In this document: piece by piece, positions 1 through 8,752 of the stretch
How positions within the stretch are numbered: the first letter of the stretch is position 1
Layout: each line of letters opens with the position of its first letter
Assembly (NCBI RefSeq): GCF_039969785.1
Contig: NZ_JBDVNC010000016.1
Span: 186,001 to 250,000 of the forward strand
Direction of reading: 5' to 3'
Length of the DNA: 64,000 bases
Source: Shimia sp039969785
Lineage (GTDB): Bacteria > Pseudomonadota > Alphaproteobacteria > Rhodobacterales > Rhodobacteraceae
Notes under the pieces: generated by a model
What the model saw: the letters and a program-made list of their open reading frames with translations, nothing else
Told to the model about the DNA's origin: nothing
Databases searched by the model: none
Program-made: the position numbers and the translations under genes

Positions 1-1
1 C

Positions 2-736
2 GCCTTTGTAGCCGCTGCCGAAGCCGAAAACACACCCGTCATTCTTCAGTCAGGCCCATCTTGCCGCGAACATACGCCCCTGCCCGTTCTGGGCAAAATG
101 TTTCGCCATCTGGCCGAAGGCGCATCCGTGCCGGTCGTGGCCCATCTGGACCACGGCTATACGTTTGATGAATGCCGCGAAGCGATCGAAAGCGGGTTCA
201 CGTCGGTGATGTTTGACGGGTCGCGCAAACCGCTGGCTCAAAACATCGACGAAACCGCTGCCATTGCCGAAATGGCCCATGCTGCCGGCGTTTCCTGCGA
301 AGGCGAGATCGGCTTTGTGGGCTATTCTGGTGGCGAAGGCTCAGACGGTACAGACCCTCAGGAAGCCGCGCAATTTGCCCGCGAGTCCGGCGTAGACGCC
401 ATGGCTATCTCGGTGGGCAACGTGCATTTGCAACAGGACAAAGAAGGTGGACTGGACGAAGACCGCATTCGCGCGATCGAAGCAGTTACAGAGGTTCCCT
501 TGGTAATCCATGGTGGTTCCGGCGTCCCTGTCGCGCAGCGCACCCTGTTGGCTCAAACGTCGAAGGTTTGTAAATTCAACATTGGTACAGAACTGCGCAT
601 GGTCTTTGGCCAGGCGCTCCGTACGGCTGTTAACTCTAATCCAGAACGTTTCGACCGTGTCCAGATCCTCAAGGAAACACACGACCCGCTGGTTGTGGCA
701 ACACGCGAAGTTCTAAAAGCGTTCAAGGGAGCCTGA
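2..736 (+). CDS. Class II fructose/ketose-bisphosphate aldolase, 5' end missing
   Basis: This is the C-terminal ~244 codons of a zinc-dependent class II aldolase; the reading frame is open from the first bases, so the start lies outside the window. About 40 residues are missing relative to the usual ~285. Family motifs seen are AHLDHG (catalytic Asp and a zinc His), GEIG, VIHGGSG (zinc His) and FNIGTE near the C terminus. The family cleaves ketose (bis)phosphates into dihydroxyacetone phosphate and an aldehyde in the cytoplasm. The stop is one base before the start of the next gene, an inositol-dehydrogenase-like protein, so they share an operon. The natural substrate cannot be told from sequence alone; inositol-type or tagatose-type sugar phosphates are likely, and class II enzymes acting on sulfofructose phosphate are also known in other bacteria. 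Confidence 0.85.
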   Translation, partial: AFVAAAEAENTPVILQSGPSCREHTPLPVLGKMFRHLAEGASVPVVAHLDHGYTFDECREAIESGFTSVMFDGSRKPLAQNIDETAAIAEMAHAAGVSCEGEIGFVGYSGGEGSDGTDPQEAAQFARESGVDAMAISVGNVHLQQDKEGGLDEDRIRAIEAVTEVPLVIHGGSGVPVAQRTLLAQTSKVCKFNIGTELRMVFGQALRTAVNSNPERFDRVQILKETHDPLVVATREVLKAFKGA

Positions 737-737
737 A

Positions 738-1727
738 ATGGTTAATATTGGTATTCTGGGATGTGGCCGCATCGGTCAGGTCCACGCGAGATCGGTCGCA
801 CAATCCGAAGGCGCGGTCGTCACAGTCGTCGCAGACGCGTTTGAAGCCCCCGCTGCAGAGCTGGCTGCCCGGATCGGGTGTCAGGTGTTGGACGCAGACG
901 CGCTGATCCAAAGCGCCGACGTTGACGCGGTGATCATCGGCACGCCGACCGACACACATTACGATCTGATCCACGCAGCCGCCAAGGCTGGCAAGGCGAT
1001 CTTCTGCGAAAAACCTGTCGACATGTCTGCAGATCGCATTCGCGATTGCATCAAGGCCGTCGAAACGTCGGGTGTCGCATTTATGACCGCGTTTAACCGA
1101 CGGTTCGATCCGAATTTCGCCAATGTGCGCGCCCGTATCACCGCTGGTGAAATTGGCAATGTTGAGCTGGTGACAATCCAGTCGCGCGATCCCTCCCCAC
1201 CCCCGATCAGCTATATCAAATCCTCTGGTGGTTTGTTCCGGGACATGATGATCCACGATCTGGATATGGCTCGTTTCCTCTTGGGCGAAGAACCTGTCAG
1301 CGTCTACGCGGTCGGATCGTCTTTGGTGGATCCAGCCATCGGTGAGGCTGGCGATGTCGACACTGCAGCCGTGACCCTGACCACCGCGTCCGGAAAGATC
1401 TGCCAGATCTCCAACTCACGCCGGGCCACATATGGCTATGACCAACGCATCGAGGTGCATGGTGCCAATGGTATGTTGCGCGCCGAAAACATGCTGGAAA
1501 ACACCGTCGAGTCCGCCACCGAATCCGGTTTCCGCCGGGCTCCTGCACAGCACTTCTTTCTGGAACGTTACGAGGCAGCATATCGGGCTGAAATCGCCGA
1601 ATTCGTGACAGCTCTGAATGCCGGTTCGCAGGCTAACCCAAGCATTCACGACGGGTTGCGTGCGCAAGTTCTGGCAGATGCGGCAACCAAATCATACGAA
1701 ACAGGCAAGCCGGTTTCTGTTCGCTGA
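738..1727 (+). CDS. iolG: Inositol 2-dehydrogenase-like Gfo/Idh/MocA oxidoreductase
   Basis: A 329-residue NAD(P)-dependent sugar or cyclitol dehydrogenase. The N-terminal Rossmann motif GILGCGRIG is at residues 5-13, EKP at 91-93, and an Asp-x3-His pair (D169, H173) occupies the position of the catalytic pair of inositol dehydrogenase. Length matches IolG (330-340). The gene starts one base after the aldolase stop, so both are co-transcribed, and it ends before a hairpin terminator. The family assignment is firm. myo-Inositol as substrate is an inference from overall resemblance, since other cyclitols or sugars are used by close relatives and no other iol genes are visible here. Confidence 0.75.
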   Translation: MVNIGILGCGRIGQVHARSVAQSEGAVVTVVADAFEAPAAELAARIGCQVLDADALIQSADVDAVIIGTPTDTHYDLIHAAAKAGKAIFCEKPVDMSADRIRDCIKAVETSGVAFMTAFNRRFDPNFANVRARITAGEIGNVELVTIQSRDPSPPPISYIKSSGGLFRDMMIHDLDMARFLLGEEPVSVYAVGSSLVDPAIGEAGDVDTAAVTLTTASGKICQISNSRRATYGYDQRIEVHGANGMLRAENMLENTVESATESGFRRAPAQHFFLERYEAAYRAEIAEFVTALNAGSQANPSIHDGLRAQVLADAATKSYETGKPVSVR

Positions 1728-1764
1728 GCCGGAACGCTCAGCTTAAGACCGAATACTAATCCAG

Positions 1765-1790
1765 GAATGGCGGCGTATTGTCCGCCATTC
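1765..1790 (+). terminator. Hairpin terminator between convergent operons
   Basis: A perfect 9-bp stem, GAATGGCGG pairing with CCGCCATTC around an 8-base loop, lies 38 bp after the iolG-like stop and 10 bp before the end of the oppositely oriented marR gene. It has only a short T tract, so it may act in both directions with modest strength. Confidence 0.6.
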
Positions 1791-1800
1791 TTCGCCCGCC

Positions 1801-2253
1801 TCAGTCTTTCGGCGCATCAGGTGCAGCCGCGTGTGAGGCCAATGCTTTGCCCAGCAACGTCAAAAATTGCTCGGCTTCATCCTGATCAAGACCGCAGAAA
1901 ATATCGTCCTGAACTTCGCGGATCATCGGCGTTAGCACCTGCAAAACCCGCGCGCCCTCTTCAGTTAGACTTACCTCGCGGGCGCGCCGGTCTCGTCGGC
2001 TAACGTTTCGACGAATAAACCCTTTATTTTCAAGCCGATCAATCACACCACCAATCGTGGCCCGATCATATCCGATCAGCGTCGCCACCTGCGCCTGTTC
2101 GACCCCCGGAAAAGCCGCCAGCGCCTGCATCGTCGCGAACTGAACCGGTGTCACGTCATGCCCGGTGCTCTGAACACGGGCCAGAAACACCTGTGTCGAC
2201 ACCTGATGCAATCGGCGGATCAAATGCGCGGGCATTTGGTACATTTCCAACAT
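1801..2253 (-). CDS. MarR-family transcriptional regulator
   Basis: A ~150-residue winged-helix regulator. The start at 2253 (MLEMYQMPAHL) is preferred over an upstream in-frame codon at 2286 because GGAGAG lies about 6 bases before it. The wing region carries the family signature DRLENKGFIRR followed by DRRAREVSLTEEG. It is divergent from an FAD monooxygenase gene, and two palindromes fill the space between them. MarR proteins in this setting usually repress the neighbouring aromatic-degradation gene and are released by the aromatic substrate; that role is inferred. Confidence 0.85.
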   Translation of the reverse strand: MLEMYQMPAHLIRRLHQVSTQVFLARVQSTGHDVTPVQFATMQALAAFPGVEQAQVATLIGYDRATIGGVIDRLENKGFIRRNVSRRDRRAREVSLTEEGARVLQVLTPMIREVQDDIFCGLDQDEAEQFLTLLGKALASHAAAPDAPKD

Positions 2254-2297
2254 TTGGCTCTCTCCGCAACACAGTCGTCGCAACACGTCAGCAACTT

Positions 2298-2346
2298 AAT
2301 AAGTATACATATCTTATTCATTGACCACAACTAATATGTATACATA
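2298..2346. promoter_or_regulatory. Two palindromic operators in the marR/monooxygenase promoter
   Basis: Two sites share the core GTATACAT. Site 1 (2298-2318) has AATAAG and CTTATT arms around that core; site 2 (2335-2346) is a perfect 12-bp palindrome TATGTATACATA. They lie in an AT-rich divergent promoter region between marR and the FAD hydroxylase. Palindromes of this size and placement fit binding of a MarR dimer controlling both genes. Binding itself is inferred. Confidence 0.55.
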
Positions 2347-2381
2347 CTATATATCCAACCGACTCGACCCAGGGGTGCCCC

Positions 2382-4277
2382 ATGCAATTCCATCAAAACG
2401 GCTTTCACGCCGGTGATCCTGACATCAAGCCCGCTGCTAATCAGGTTCAAAACCCTTCAGCGGTTGATGTTCTGATCATCGGCTGTGGCCCCGCAGGCCT
2501 TGCGCTCGCGGCACAACTGGCCGCGTTTCCCGATATCACCACCCGGATTGTTGAGCAAAAATCGGGTCCGATGGAAAAAGGACAGGCTGACGGCATCTCC
2601 TGCAGGTCAATGGAGATGTTTCAGGCCTTTGGATTTGCGGAGAAAATCATAAGAGAGGCCTATTGGGTCAATGAAACGTCATTCTGGTCGCCAGACCCCG
2701 AAAACCTAACCAACATCCACCGCTCGGGCCGCATTCAGGATGTCGAGGACGGCTTGTCGGAAATGCCCCATGTCATCCTGAACCAAGCCCGCGTGCATGA
2801 TCGTTTTCTGGAAATCATGCAAAACGCACCAGCCCGTCTCGCCCCCGATTATGACCGCACATTGATAGACCTGACCGTCACCTCTGACGATCAAACCCAC
2901 CCGGTTACCGCAACGCTGGAATGGCACTCTCCCGGCACGCAGCCTCAGCAAGAGACGATCAAAGCGCGTTATGTTGTCGGCTGCGACGGTGCGCGCAGCG
3001 TTGTCCGCCAGAAAATAGGCAGAACTCTCAAAGGCGACCGCGCCAATCAGGCCTGGGGCGTCCTGGACGTGCTGGCCGTTTCTGATTTCCCCGACTTTCG
3101 CCTGAAAGCACTGATCAAATCCGCAGGTGAAGGAAATATCCTCCTCATTCCACGCGAAGGCGGCCATTTGGTGCGCCTGTATGTGGAACTTGACGAACTT
3201 TCCGAAGGGCAACGCATTTCCACGAACGACCTGACCGAAGCCACTCTGATCGACGCCGCCAACCGCATTTTCTACCCTTACAGCATCGACGTGAAAGAGG
3301 TCGTGTGGTGGTCGGTTTACGAGGTGGGCCATCGCCTGACAGACAAATTTGACGAAGTCCCGACAGACAGGATCGAAACCCGGCTTCCGCATGTTTTTAT
3401 CGCGGGCGACGCCTGCCACACGCACTCGGCTAAGGCAGGGCAAGGTATGAATGTCTCGATGGGGGACACGTTCAATTTGGGGTGGAAGCTGATCTCGGTG
3501 CTTCAGGGGCGCTGCCCGCCCGAATTGTTGCACAGCTATTCAGATGAACGCCAAAAGGTGGCCAAGGACCTGATTGAATTTGATCACGAATGGGCCCGCA
3601 TCATGGGGGCTCCGTCGACGTCAGACACATCGTCAGCTCAAGCCCCCTTGTTCCAGCGCTACTTTGTCGAACATGGCCGATACACAGCGGGGGTTTCGGT
3701 CAAATACGAACCATCCCGCTTAACAGGCACACCCCAATGGCAACATTTGGCGACCGGGTTTGAAATTGGCACCCGACTACACTCAGCACCGGTAATCCGG
3801 TTTGCCGATGCAAAACCAATGCAGCTCGGCCACGTGATTGAGGTCGACGCCCGCTGGCGCCTGTTTGCTTTTGCGGACTCGGAAGACCCGATGTCCCCGA
3901 ATTCGGCCGTCGCCAGACTTTGTGCCTATCTGAAAAATGACCCAACATCTCCCATCAACATGTTCACGCCACATGATGGCGATATGGATGCCGTCATCGA
4001 TGTCAGGGCTATATATCAGCAACATCACCGCGACCTGAATATCGCCGCGATGCCTCAATTGCTGTTACCCGCCACCGGCAAGCATGGGTTGACGGACTAC
4101 GAAAAGATGTTCTGCGCGGATCAGCGCAATGGCGACATCTACAATCTGCGCGGTATCGACCGGGAACAGGGATGCATCGTGATTGTCCGACCCGATCAAT
4201 ATGTCGGACATATCCTGCCGTTGGACGGATACGCGGAATTGTCCGCATTCTTTTCAGGCTTCATGATCGCGACTTAG
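2382..4277 (+). CDS. FAD-dependent aromatic hydroxylase (phenol 2-monooxygenase / 3-hydroxybenzoate 4-monooxygenase type)
   Basis: A 631-residue group A flavoprotein monooxygenase. It has an N-terminal FAD-binding GCGPAGLAL (about 34-42), the CDGARS motif near residue 200, and the second FAD motif GDACHTHSAKAGQG near 342-355. The C-terminal ~180 residues match the thioredoxin-like dimerisation domain of phenol hydroxylases. Length fits MobA-type 3-hydroxybenzoate 4-monooxygenase (about 640). It would hydroxylate a phenolic ring using NAD(P)H and O2. It stands alone, divergent from marR, with no ring-cleavage gene nearby, so the aromatic substrate and downstream pathway cannot be named. Confidence 0.8.
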   Translation: MQFHQNGFHAGDPDIKPAANQVQNPSAVDVLIIGCGPAGLALAAQLAAFPDITTRIVEQKSGPMEKGQADGISCRSMEMFQAFGFAEKIIREAYWVNETSFWSPDPENLTNIHRSGRIQDVEDGLSEMPHVILNQARVHDRFLEIMQNAPARLAPDYDRTLIDLTVTSDDQTHPVTATLEWHSPGTQPQQETIKARYVVGCDGARSVVRQKIGRTLKGDRANQAWGVLDVLAVSDFPDFRLKALIKSAGEGNILLIPREGGHLVRLYVELDELSEGQRISTNDLTEATLIDAANRIFYPYSIDVKEVVWWSVYEVGHRLTDKFDEVPTDRIETRLPHVFIAGDACHTHSAKAGQGMNVSMGDTFNLGWKLISVLQGRCPPELLHSYSDERQKVAKDLIEFDHEWARIMGAPSTSDTSSAQAPLFQRYFVEHGRYTAGVSVKYEPSRLTGTPQWQHLATGFEIGTRLHSAPVIRFADAKPMQLGHVIEVDARWRLFAFADSEDPMSPNSAVARLCAYLKNDPTSPINMFTPHDGDMDAVIDVRAIYQQHHRDLNIAAMPQLLLPATGKHGLTDYEKMFCADQRNGDIYNLRGIDREQGCIVIVRPDQYVGHILPLDGYAELSAFFSGFMIAT

Positions 4278-4286
4278 GCCCCAAAA

Positions 4287-4314
4287 ACGCAGGCCGGATT
4301 AGCCCGGCCTGCGT
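4287..4314 (-). terminator. Strong terminator ending the sulfosugar operon
   Basis: An 11-bp GC-rich stem (ACGCAGGCCGG / CCGGCCTGCGT) with a 6-base loop lies between the convergent FAD hydroxylase and comE genes. Read on the minus strand it is followed by five T residues, so it is a good intrinsic terminator for the minus-strand operon and may also stop the plus-strand transcript. Confidence 0.8.
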
Positions 4315-4320
4315 ATGAAT

Positions 4321-4875
4321 TCACACGGCGACCGACTTCATGAACCGATCACGTATCACCACAGGATCCATAGTGATCACCGGCATCTTGGCATTGCCGC
4401 TCTCACATTTGCACACGATGATGGTCATCTGATCACCGTCCAGCGCTGCCTGCAAAACGCGTCCGGTGTCTTCTGCCTGACACTCAATCACGTTGTCACA
4501 CCCACACGCCTCGGCCACTTTGGCCAGCGACGTTTTCATGCCCGCATAGGTCGGCTGATCCCCGGTCGAGCCATAGGACCCGTTGTCGATAATCAGCAGC
4601 ACATAGTTGTCTGCTACATTATTGGCAATTGTCGGCAAGGTGCCCAGATTGGTCAGAACCGACCCGTCGCCATCAATGGCAATAACCTTTTTGGGCTGCG
4701 ATAAAGCCAACCCAAGCCCAATGGACGAGGCCAGCCCCATCGTGCCCAGCATATAAAAATTGGTCGGCTGATCATCAATCGCGTGCAATTCCTGACTGGG
4801 AATGCCGATGTTACAGACCACCAGTTCGTCCCGCAAAATTGGTGCAATCTCTTTCAGGATTTCAGAACGGATCAT
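4321..4875 (-). CDS. comE: Sulfopyruvate decarboxylase, beta (TPP-binding) subunit
   Basis: A 184-residue thiamine-diphosphate-binding subunit. The TPP motif GDGS is at residues 69-72, with the partner Asn in DNGSYGS at 98-104. The start at 4875 is chosen because GGGGAGGA precedes it and it lies one base from the comD stop. With ComD it converts 3-sulfopyruvate to sulfoacetaldehyde and CO2. Phosphonopyruvate decarboxylase is a close relative. The adjacent sulfolactate dehydrogenase-like gene and the sulfofructose kinase in the same operon favour the sulfonate substrate. It is the last gene of the operon. Confidence 0.8.
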   Translation of the reverse strand: MIRSEILKEIAPILRDELVVCNIGIPSQELHAIDDQPTNFYMLGTMGLASSIGLGLALSQPKKVIAIDGDGSVLTNLGTLPTIANNVADNYVLLIIDNGSYGSTGDQPTYAGMKTSLAKVAEACGCDNVIECQAEDTGRVLQAALDGDQMTIIVCKCESGNAKMPVITMDPVVIRDRFMKSVAV

Positions 4876-4876
4876 A

Positions 4877-5380
4877 TCAATATCCTCCCCAGAACGACGC
4901 ATCTGTCAGGATCGCCACCGGCTTGTTGCACATGAACGTATAGTCGATGATTTTGCCCAATTCCTCGACGTCACCGCGTTTGTGAAAATGGTAGGTCGGG
5001 ATATTCAGTTGGGCCAGCAACGCTTTGGTATGTACAGCCATTTCCACCTGACACGCCACCGGTTCCCCCAGCTCGCCACGATAGGAAATCAGCATGGGCA
5101 GCGGCATCCGGTAATACTGGATCAGCGTTGCCAGCGTGTTGATCGTCACGCCGAGCGCGGTGTTCTGCATGATGATCGCAGGCTTCTTGCCGCCCATGAA
5201 TGCCCCGGCACACAACCCCATGCCCTCGTCTTCCTTGTTGGACGGCACGTGATGCACATCAGGCGACGCTTCAAGCACTTCGATCACACCGGCCAGCTGC
5301 TTACAGGGCACCGTGGTGATAAAGTTTATGCCTCTGTCCGTCAGGTCAGAAACGATCCGTTTGTCTATGTCTGTGGCCAT
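4877..5380 (-). CDS. comD: Sulfopyruvate decarboxylase, alpha subunit
   Basis: A 167-residue subunit matching the N-terminal (pyrimidine-binding) half of TPP decarboxylases. It carries the NKEDEG segment, which supplies the glutamate that activates the cofactor, and the HTINTLATL-like region (TINTLATL) typical of ComD. It forms the active site with ComE, encoded one base downstream. The split into two short polypeptides is the usual form of sulfopyruvate decarboxylase in bacteria that degrade sulfolactate or cysteate. Product sulfoacetaldehyde needs Xsc or another enzyme, which is not in the window. Confidence 0.8.
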   Translation of the reverse strand: MATDIDKRIVSDLTDRGINFITTVPCKQLAGVIEVLEASPDVHHVPSNKEDEGMGLCAGAFMGGKKPAIIMQNTALGVTINTLATLIQYYRMPLPMLISYRGELGEPVACQVEMAVHTKALLAQLNIPTYHFHKRGDVEELGKIIDYTFMCNKPVAILTDASFWGGY

Positions 5381-5382
5381 GT

Positions 5383-6306
5383 CTACTCCTGAGATAACTG
5401 TTCAAGCGCCAGATCTGCGATCATCGCGCTGACGCGTATGTTGCTGTCTACGGTCACACCGGCAATGTGAGGCGTGAGGATAAGATTTTGCAGCCCGTCA
5501 AAAATGCGGGCGGCCTCTTGTGTCAGCGGCTCGGTCTCAAAAACGTCCAGCGCCGCGCCAGCGATTTGACCACCCTGCAACGCTGCAGCCAGTGCGGCTT
5601 CATCAACCGTGCCGCCACGCGCCGCGTTGATCAACACCGCACCAGACTGCATCATCGCCAGCCGATCTGCGTTGATGATGTGGCGCGTCGCATCAGTCAG
5701 CGGCACATGCAAGCTAATCACATCTGACCCGCCCAGAACCCCCTCAAGATCACGCTGCTCGGTGCCTTTCCAAAGCGGGCTGTCAGACGGCAGAAACGGA
5801 TCATACGCACAGGTTTTCATGCCCATCGCCTGCGCCAGTTGCGCCGTCACCCGCGCAATCTCCCCAAATCCGACCAACCCAAGGCATCGCCCGGCCACTT
5901 CGCGCCCGGAACAGTCACCGCGCGGCCATTCCCCGGCCAACATGCGCGCCCTGGCCTGATAGGCATCCCGCAACAAAATGGCCGCGTTGGTCAGCACATA
6001 TTCCGCCACTGAAAGCGTATTGGCACCGACTGCGGGGCAAACTATGACATCCTGCGCCTTACAGGCCACAAGGTCGATATTGTCCAGCCCAACGCCCAAA
6101 CGTCCGACCATTTTCAGGTCCGGGGCGCTTTGCACCAAAGCCTCTGTCACTTGCGTCCGGTTGCGCACGATCAGCACCTGCACACCCGCCATCAGCGCCG
6201 GAATGTCGTCTTGTTGGTCGGCCAGTTCAGGCGCATAAGTCGTTGGATGTGCAGCCTTTAATCTGGCCACAGCATCCTCGTCCATGAATTCAGTTATCAG
6301 GATCAC
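5383..6306 (-). CDS. slcC: (S)-Sulfolactate dehydrogenase-like D-2-hydroxyacid dehydrogenase
   Basis: A 307-residue NAD-dependent 2-hydroxyacid dehydrogenase. The nucleotide motif is GLVGFGEIA, and the catalytic triad is carried by NAARGG (Arg), FETEP (Glu) and TPHIAG (His). It starts with GTG, overlapping the upstream stop as GTGA; the conserved N-terminal strand ILITEFMD requires that start. Relatives include phosphoglycerate dehydrogenase and SlcC. Position directly before comDE implies oxidation of sulfolactate to sulfopyruvate. Substrate is inferred from context, not from a diagnostic residue. Confidence 0.7.
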   Translation of the reverse strand: MILITEFMDEDAVARLKAAHPTTYAPELADQQDDIPALMAGVQVLIVRNRTQVTEALVQSAPDLKMVGRLGVGLDNIDLVACKAQDVIVCPAVGANTLSVAEYVLTNAAILLRDAYQARARMLAGEWPRGDCSGREVAGRCLGLVGFGEIARVTAQLAQAMGMKTCAYDPFLPSDSPLWKGTEQRDLEGVLGGSDVISLHVPLTDATRHIINADRLAMMQSGAVLINAARGGTVDEAALAAALQGGQIAGAALDVFETEPLTQEAARIFDGLQNLILTPHIAGVTVDSNIRVSAMIADLALEQLSQE

Positions 6307-7757
6307 GCGTCCAGCCCCGCAAGGCAGAGATACTTGCTCTCCAGATAATCATCCAACCCCTGAGAGCCGCCCTCCTTACCCATTCCGCTTTCTTTCAGGC
6401 CACCAAATGGCGCTTCGACGGTGGTGATCAGGCCCGAATTGATGCCAATCAACCCGTATTCCAACCCTTCATTCAACCGAAAAGCCCGCCCCAGATCACG
6501 GGTATAGGCATAAGCGGCCAATCCAAACTCAGTGTCATTGGCTGCGGCCACAGCTTCCTCTTCGGTGTCGAATTTAAACACAGCCGCAAGCGGGCCGAAA
6601 ATCTCATCGCCCGCAACCTGCATCTCACTTGTGGCGCCGGTGATCACGGTTGGCTCAAAGAACGAACCACCGTGCGCATGGCGCTGACCGCCCTGCTCGA
6701 TCTGCGCGCCTTTTGAGGTCGCATCTGCAATCATCGCTTCGACCTTGGCCACCGCGCCGTCGTCAATCAGCGGTCCTTGGGCAACACCGTCATCCGCACC
6801 GTTGCCAACCACCAACGCTGCGGTGGCGGCTTTCAGCTTTTCGACAAAAGCGTCGTGAATGCCCGCCTGCACATAAAACCGGTTGGTACAGACACAGGTC
6901 TGCCCCATATTGCGGAACTTCGCGATCATCGCGCCTTCAATCGCGGCATCCAGATCGGCGTCGTCAAACACGATAAACGGCGCGTTGCCGCCCAGCTCCA
7001 TCGACACTTTCTTGACCGTGTCTGCAGATTGACGGATCAGCGTTTTGCCCACTTCCGTCGACCCGGTAAAGGTCACTTTGCGCACCTCCGGGCTGTCCAT
7101 GATGGCACCGCCAATATGGCGCGAGCTTCCGGTCACGATGTTCACCACACCTGCCGGGAAACCAACATCCTGTGCCAGCTTGCCCCAGACCAATCCGGAA
7201 TAGGGCGTTGCCGTCGCGGGTTTCGCCACAACTGTGCAACCCGCCGCCAAAGCTGGCCCAAGCTTACGCGCCAGCATCGATGACGGGAAATTCCACGGCG
7301 TGATCGCGCCCACAACACCCACCGGATGGCGTGTCACCAAAAGACGACGCCCGCCCATTGGTGCCGGGACAATCTCACCCTTGGCACGGCGGATTTCTTC
7401 GGCAAACCAGCGGATATAGGCCGCGCCAATGGCGATCTCGCCGCGGGCTTCAAACAACGGCTTGCCCTGTTCTGCGGTCAGCAACTGTGCCAGCGGTTCC
7501 TGATTGTCCATCAGCGCGTCGTGCAGGTCCTGCATCAGCTTGACCCGCACCATCAGATCCGTGCGCGACCAGCTTTTGAACGCCTCGCTTGCGGCATCAA
7601 TCGCGCGGTTTGTTTCATCGGTGCCGCAGTTTGGCACCGTGCCAATCACCTCGCCGGTGGCCGGGTTGGTGACATCGATTGTTTCTTTGCTGTCAGCAGC
7701 ACTCCAGCTGTCGCCAATCAGATTGGATTCGAGCAGAAAATCATTGAAGCTGGTCAT
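6303..7757 (-). CDS. Aldehyde dehydrogenase, probable sulfolactaldehyde dehydrogenase (GabD family)
   Basis: A 484-residue member of the succinate-semialdehyde dehydrogenase family. It has PWNFP (Asn156), FTGSTEVGK (230-238), MELGG (general-base Glu254) and the nucleophile Cys288 in GQTCVC. The start at 7757 overlaps the mutarotase stop as ATGA and has AAAGGA upstream; an in-frame extension to 7859 would run into that gene. In known sulfoglycolytic operons a GabD-like enzyme oxidises 3-sulfolactaldehyde to sulfolactate with NAD+. The neighbouring sulfolactate dehydrogenase and ComDE make that the best role here. True succinate semialdehyde activity cannot be excluded from sequence. Confidence 0.75.
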   Translation of the reverse strand: MTSFNDFLLESNLIGDSWSAADSKETIDVTNPATGEVIGTVPNCGTDETNRAIDAASEAFKSWSRTDLMVRVKLMQDLHDALMDNQEPLAQLLTAEQGKPLFEARGEIAIGAAYIRWFAEEIRRAKGEIVPAPMGGRRLLVTRHPVGVVGAITPWNFPSSMLARKLGPALAAGCTVVAKPATATPYSGLVWGKLAQDVGFPAGVVNIVTGSSRHIGGAIMDSPEVRKVTFTGSTEVGKTLIRQSADTVKKVSMELGGNAPFIVFDDADLDAAIEGAMIAKFRNMGQTCVCTNRFYVQAGIHDAFVEKLKAATAALVVGNGADDGVAQGPLIDDGAVAKVEAMIADATSKGAQIEQGGQRHAHGGSFFEPTVITGATSEMQVAGDEIFGPLAAVFKFDTEEEAVAAANDTEFGLAAYAYTRDLGRAFRLNEGLEYGLIGINSGLITTVEAPFGGLKESGMGKEGGSQGLDDYLESKYLCLAGLDA

Positions 7758-8752
7758 TTCGTGTCCTTTGAAACTTTGAATTGTGTATGCTGGCGATACG
7801 TTTCGCCCGGACGCAAGACTGCCCCCGGAAACCCAGCGTGATGATTGGCATCTGGCCACCGTTGCGGTTCAATCGCAATCCCCGCATGTGCCCCCATGTT
7901 CTGATTATCCAGCCCTAAGGCTGTCGGGTTCACTCTTGCACCGTCATAAATTTGCAGCCCCGGCTCTGTGGTTCGAATGTCCAGCCGAACGCCCGAGACT
8001 GTTGACTTTACGGATGCCACATCGCGCAGCGCCTCAGGGGCGCTGGAAAGGCAGAAGTTGTGATCAAGCGGTGCACCCTGACGGATTGGCGCGGGTGTCC
8101 GATAATCAAACCGAGTCCCCGCCGTGGGTGCAATCTCGCCGGTCGGGATCAGCTCGTCGTCAACCACAAGATACCCATCCGCCGAAATCTGCATCAGATG
8201 ATCCTCAACGGACGCACCGCCGTCCAGCGCCCAATACCCGTGATGCGCCAGATTGCACAACGTCGGCTTGGAGGTCACCGCCTGCATCACAACATCAAGC
8301 ACTCCATCAGGTAAAAGCGAGAAGATCACGCTTGCCCGAAGGTCGCCGGGAAAGCCCATATGACCGTCTTTCAACTCTATCGAAAGGGTCACGCTGTTTG
8401 TTGTCTGCGCTTCGATCTGCCAAACTTTCTTTCCCGTACCGTCCGCACCGCCGTGCAAGCTGTGCTTGCCCAGATAGTTGCGGTCCAGCTGAAAAGTCTC
8501 TCCATCAATCTCAAAATGTCCGTCACGAATACGGTTGGCACACCGCCCGGCCATGGCACCGAAATAGGGGGATTGATCAAGATAGGGCGCAAATTCGGAA
8601 AACCCCAACACAAGCGATGGGTCATGCCCATCAAGGCGTAAGTCCTGCAGCACGGCGCCATATGTCATTACATGGGCGGTCAGTCCACCGCCTGTCAGCT
8701 TAACCCGCTCGACCGGATCTCCGTTGGGCATCGTGCCAAATATGTCGTTCAT
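7754..8752 (-). CDS. Aldose 1-epimerase, probable sulfoquinovose mutarotase
   Basis: A 332-residue GalM-family enzyme. It has the RCANRIRDG segment, active-site histidines in HSLHGG and LAHHGYW, and a late glutamate in IAIEPQRWPDA. The family interconverts alpha and beta anomers of aldoses. Sulfoglycolytic operons such as E. coli yih carry such a mutarotase (YihR), and its place in this operon argues for the same role on SQ released by a glycosidase. Both ends overlap neighbours by 4 bp (ATGA). No residue I can see proves sulfonate preference. Confidence 0.75.
   Translation of the reverse strand: MNDIFGTMPNGDPVERVKLTGGGLTAHVMTYGAVLQDLRLDGHDPSLVLGFSEFAPYLDQSPYFGAMAGRCANRIRDGHFEIDGETFQLDRNYLGKHSLHGGADGTGKKVWQIEAQTTNSVTLSIELKDGHMGFPGDLRASVIFSLLPDGVLDVVMQAVTSKPTLCNLAHHGYWALDGGASVEDHLMQISADGYLVVDDELIPTGEIAPTAGTRFDYRTPAPIRQGAPLDHNFCLSSAPEALRDVASVKSTVSGVRLDIRTTEPGLQIYDGARVNPTALGLDNQNMGAHAGIAIEPQRWPDANHHAGFPGAVLRPGETYRQHTQFKVSKDTK

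Noticed and set aside
2382..4277. FAD monooxygenase as a sulfoquinovose-desulfonating enzyme
   Set aside because: Desulfonating SQ monooxygenases are flavin-reductase-dependent, luciferase-like proteins; this one is a group A aromatic hydroxylase with its own MarR regulator.
4321..5380. ComDE as phosphonopyruvate decarboxylase or acetolactate synthase subunits
   Set aside because: No phosphonate genes are near, both subunits are too short for acetolactate synthase, and the operon context is sulfonate metabolism.
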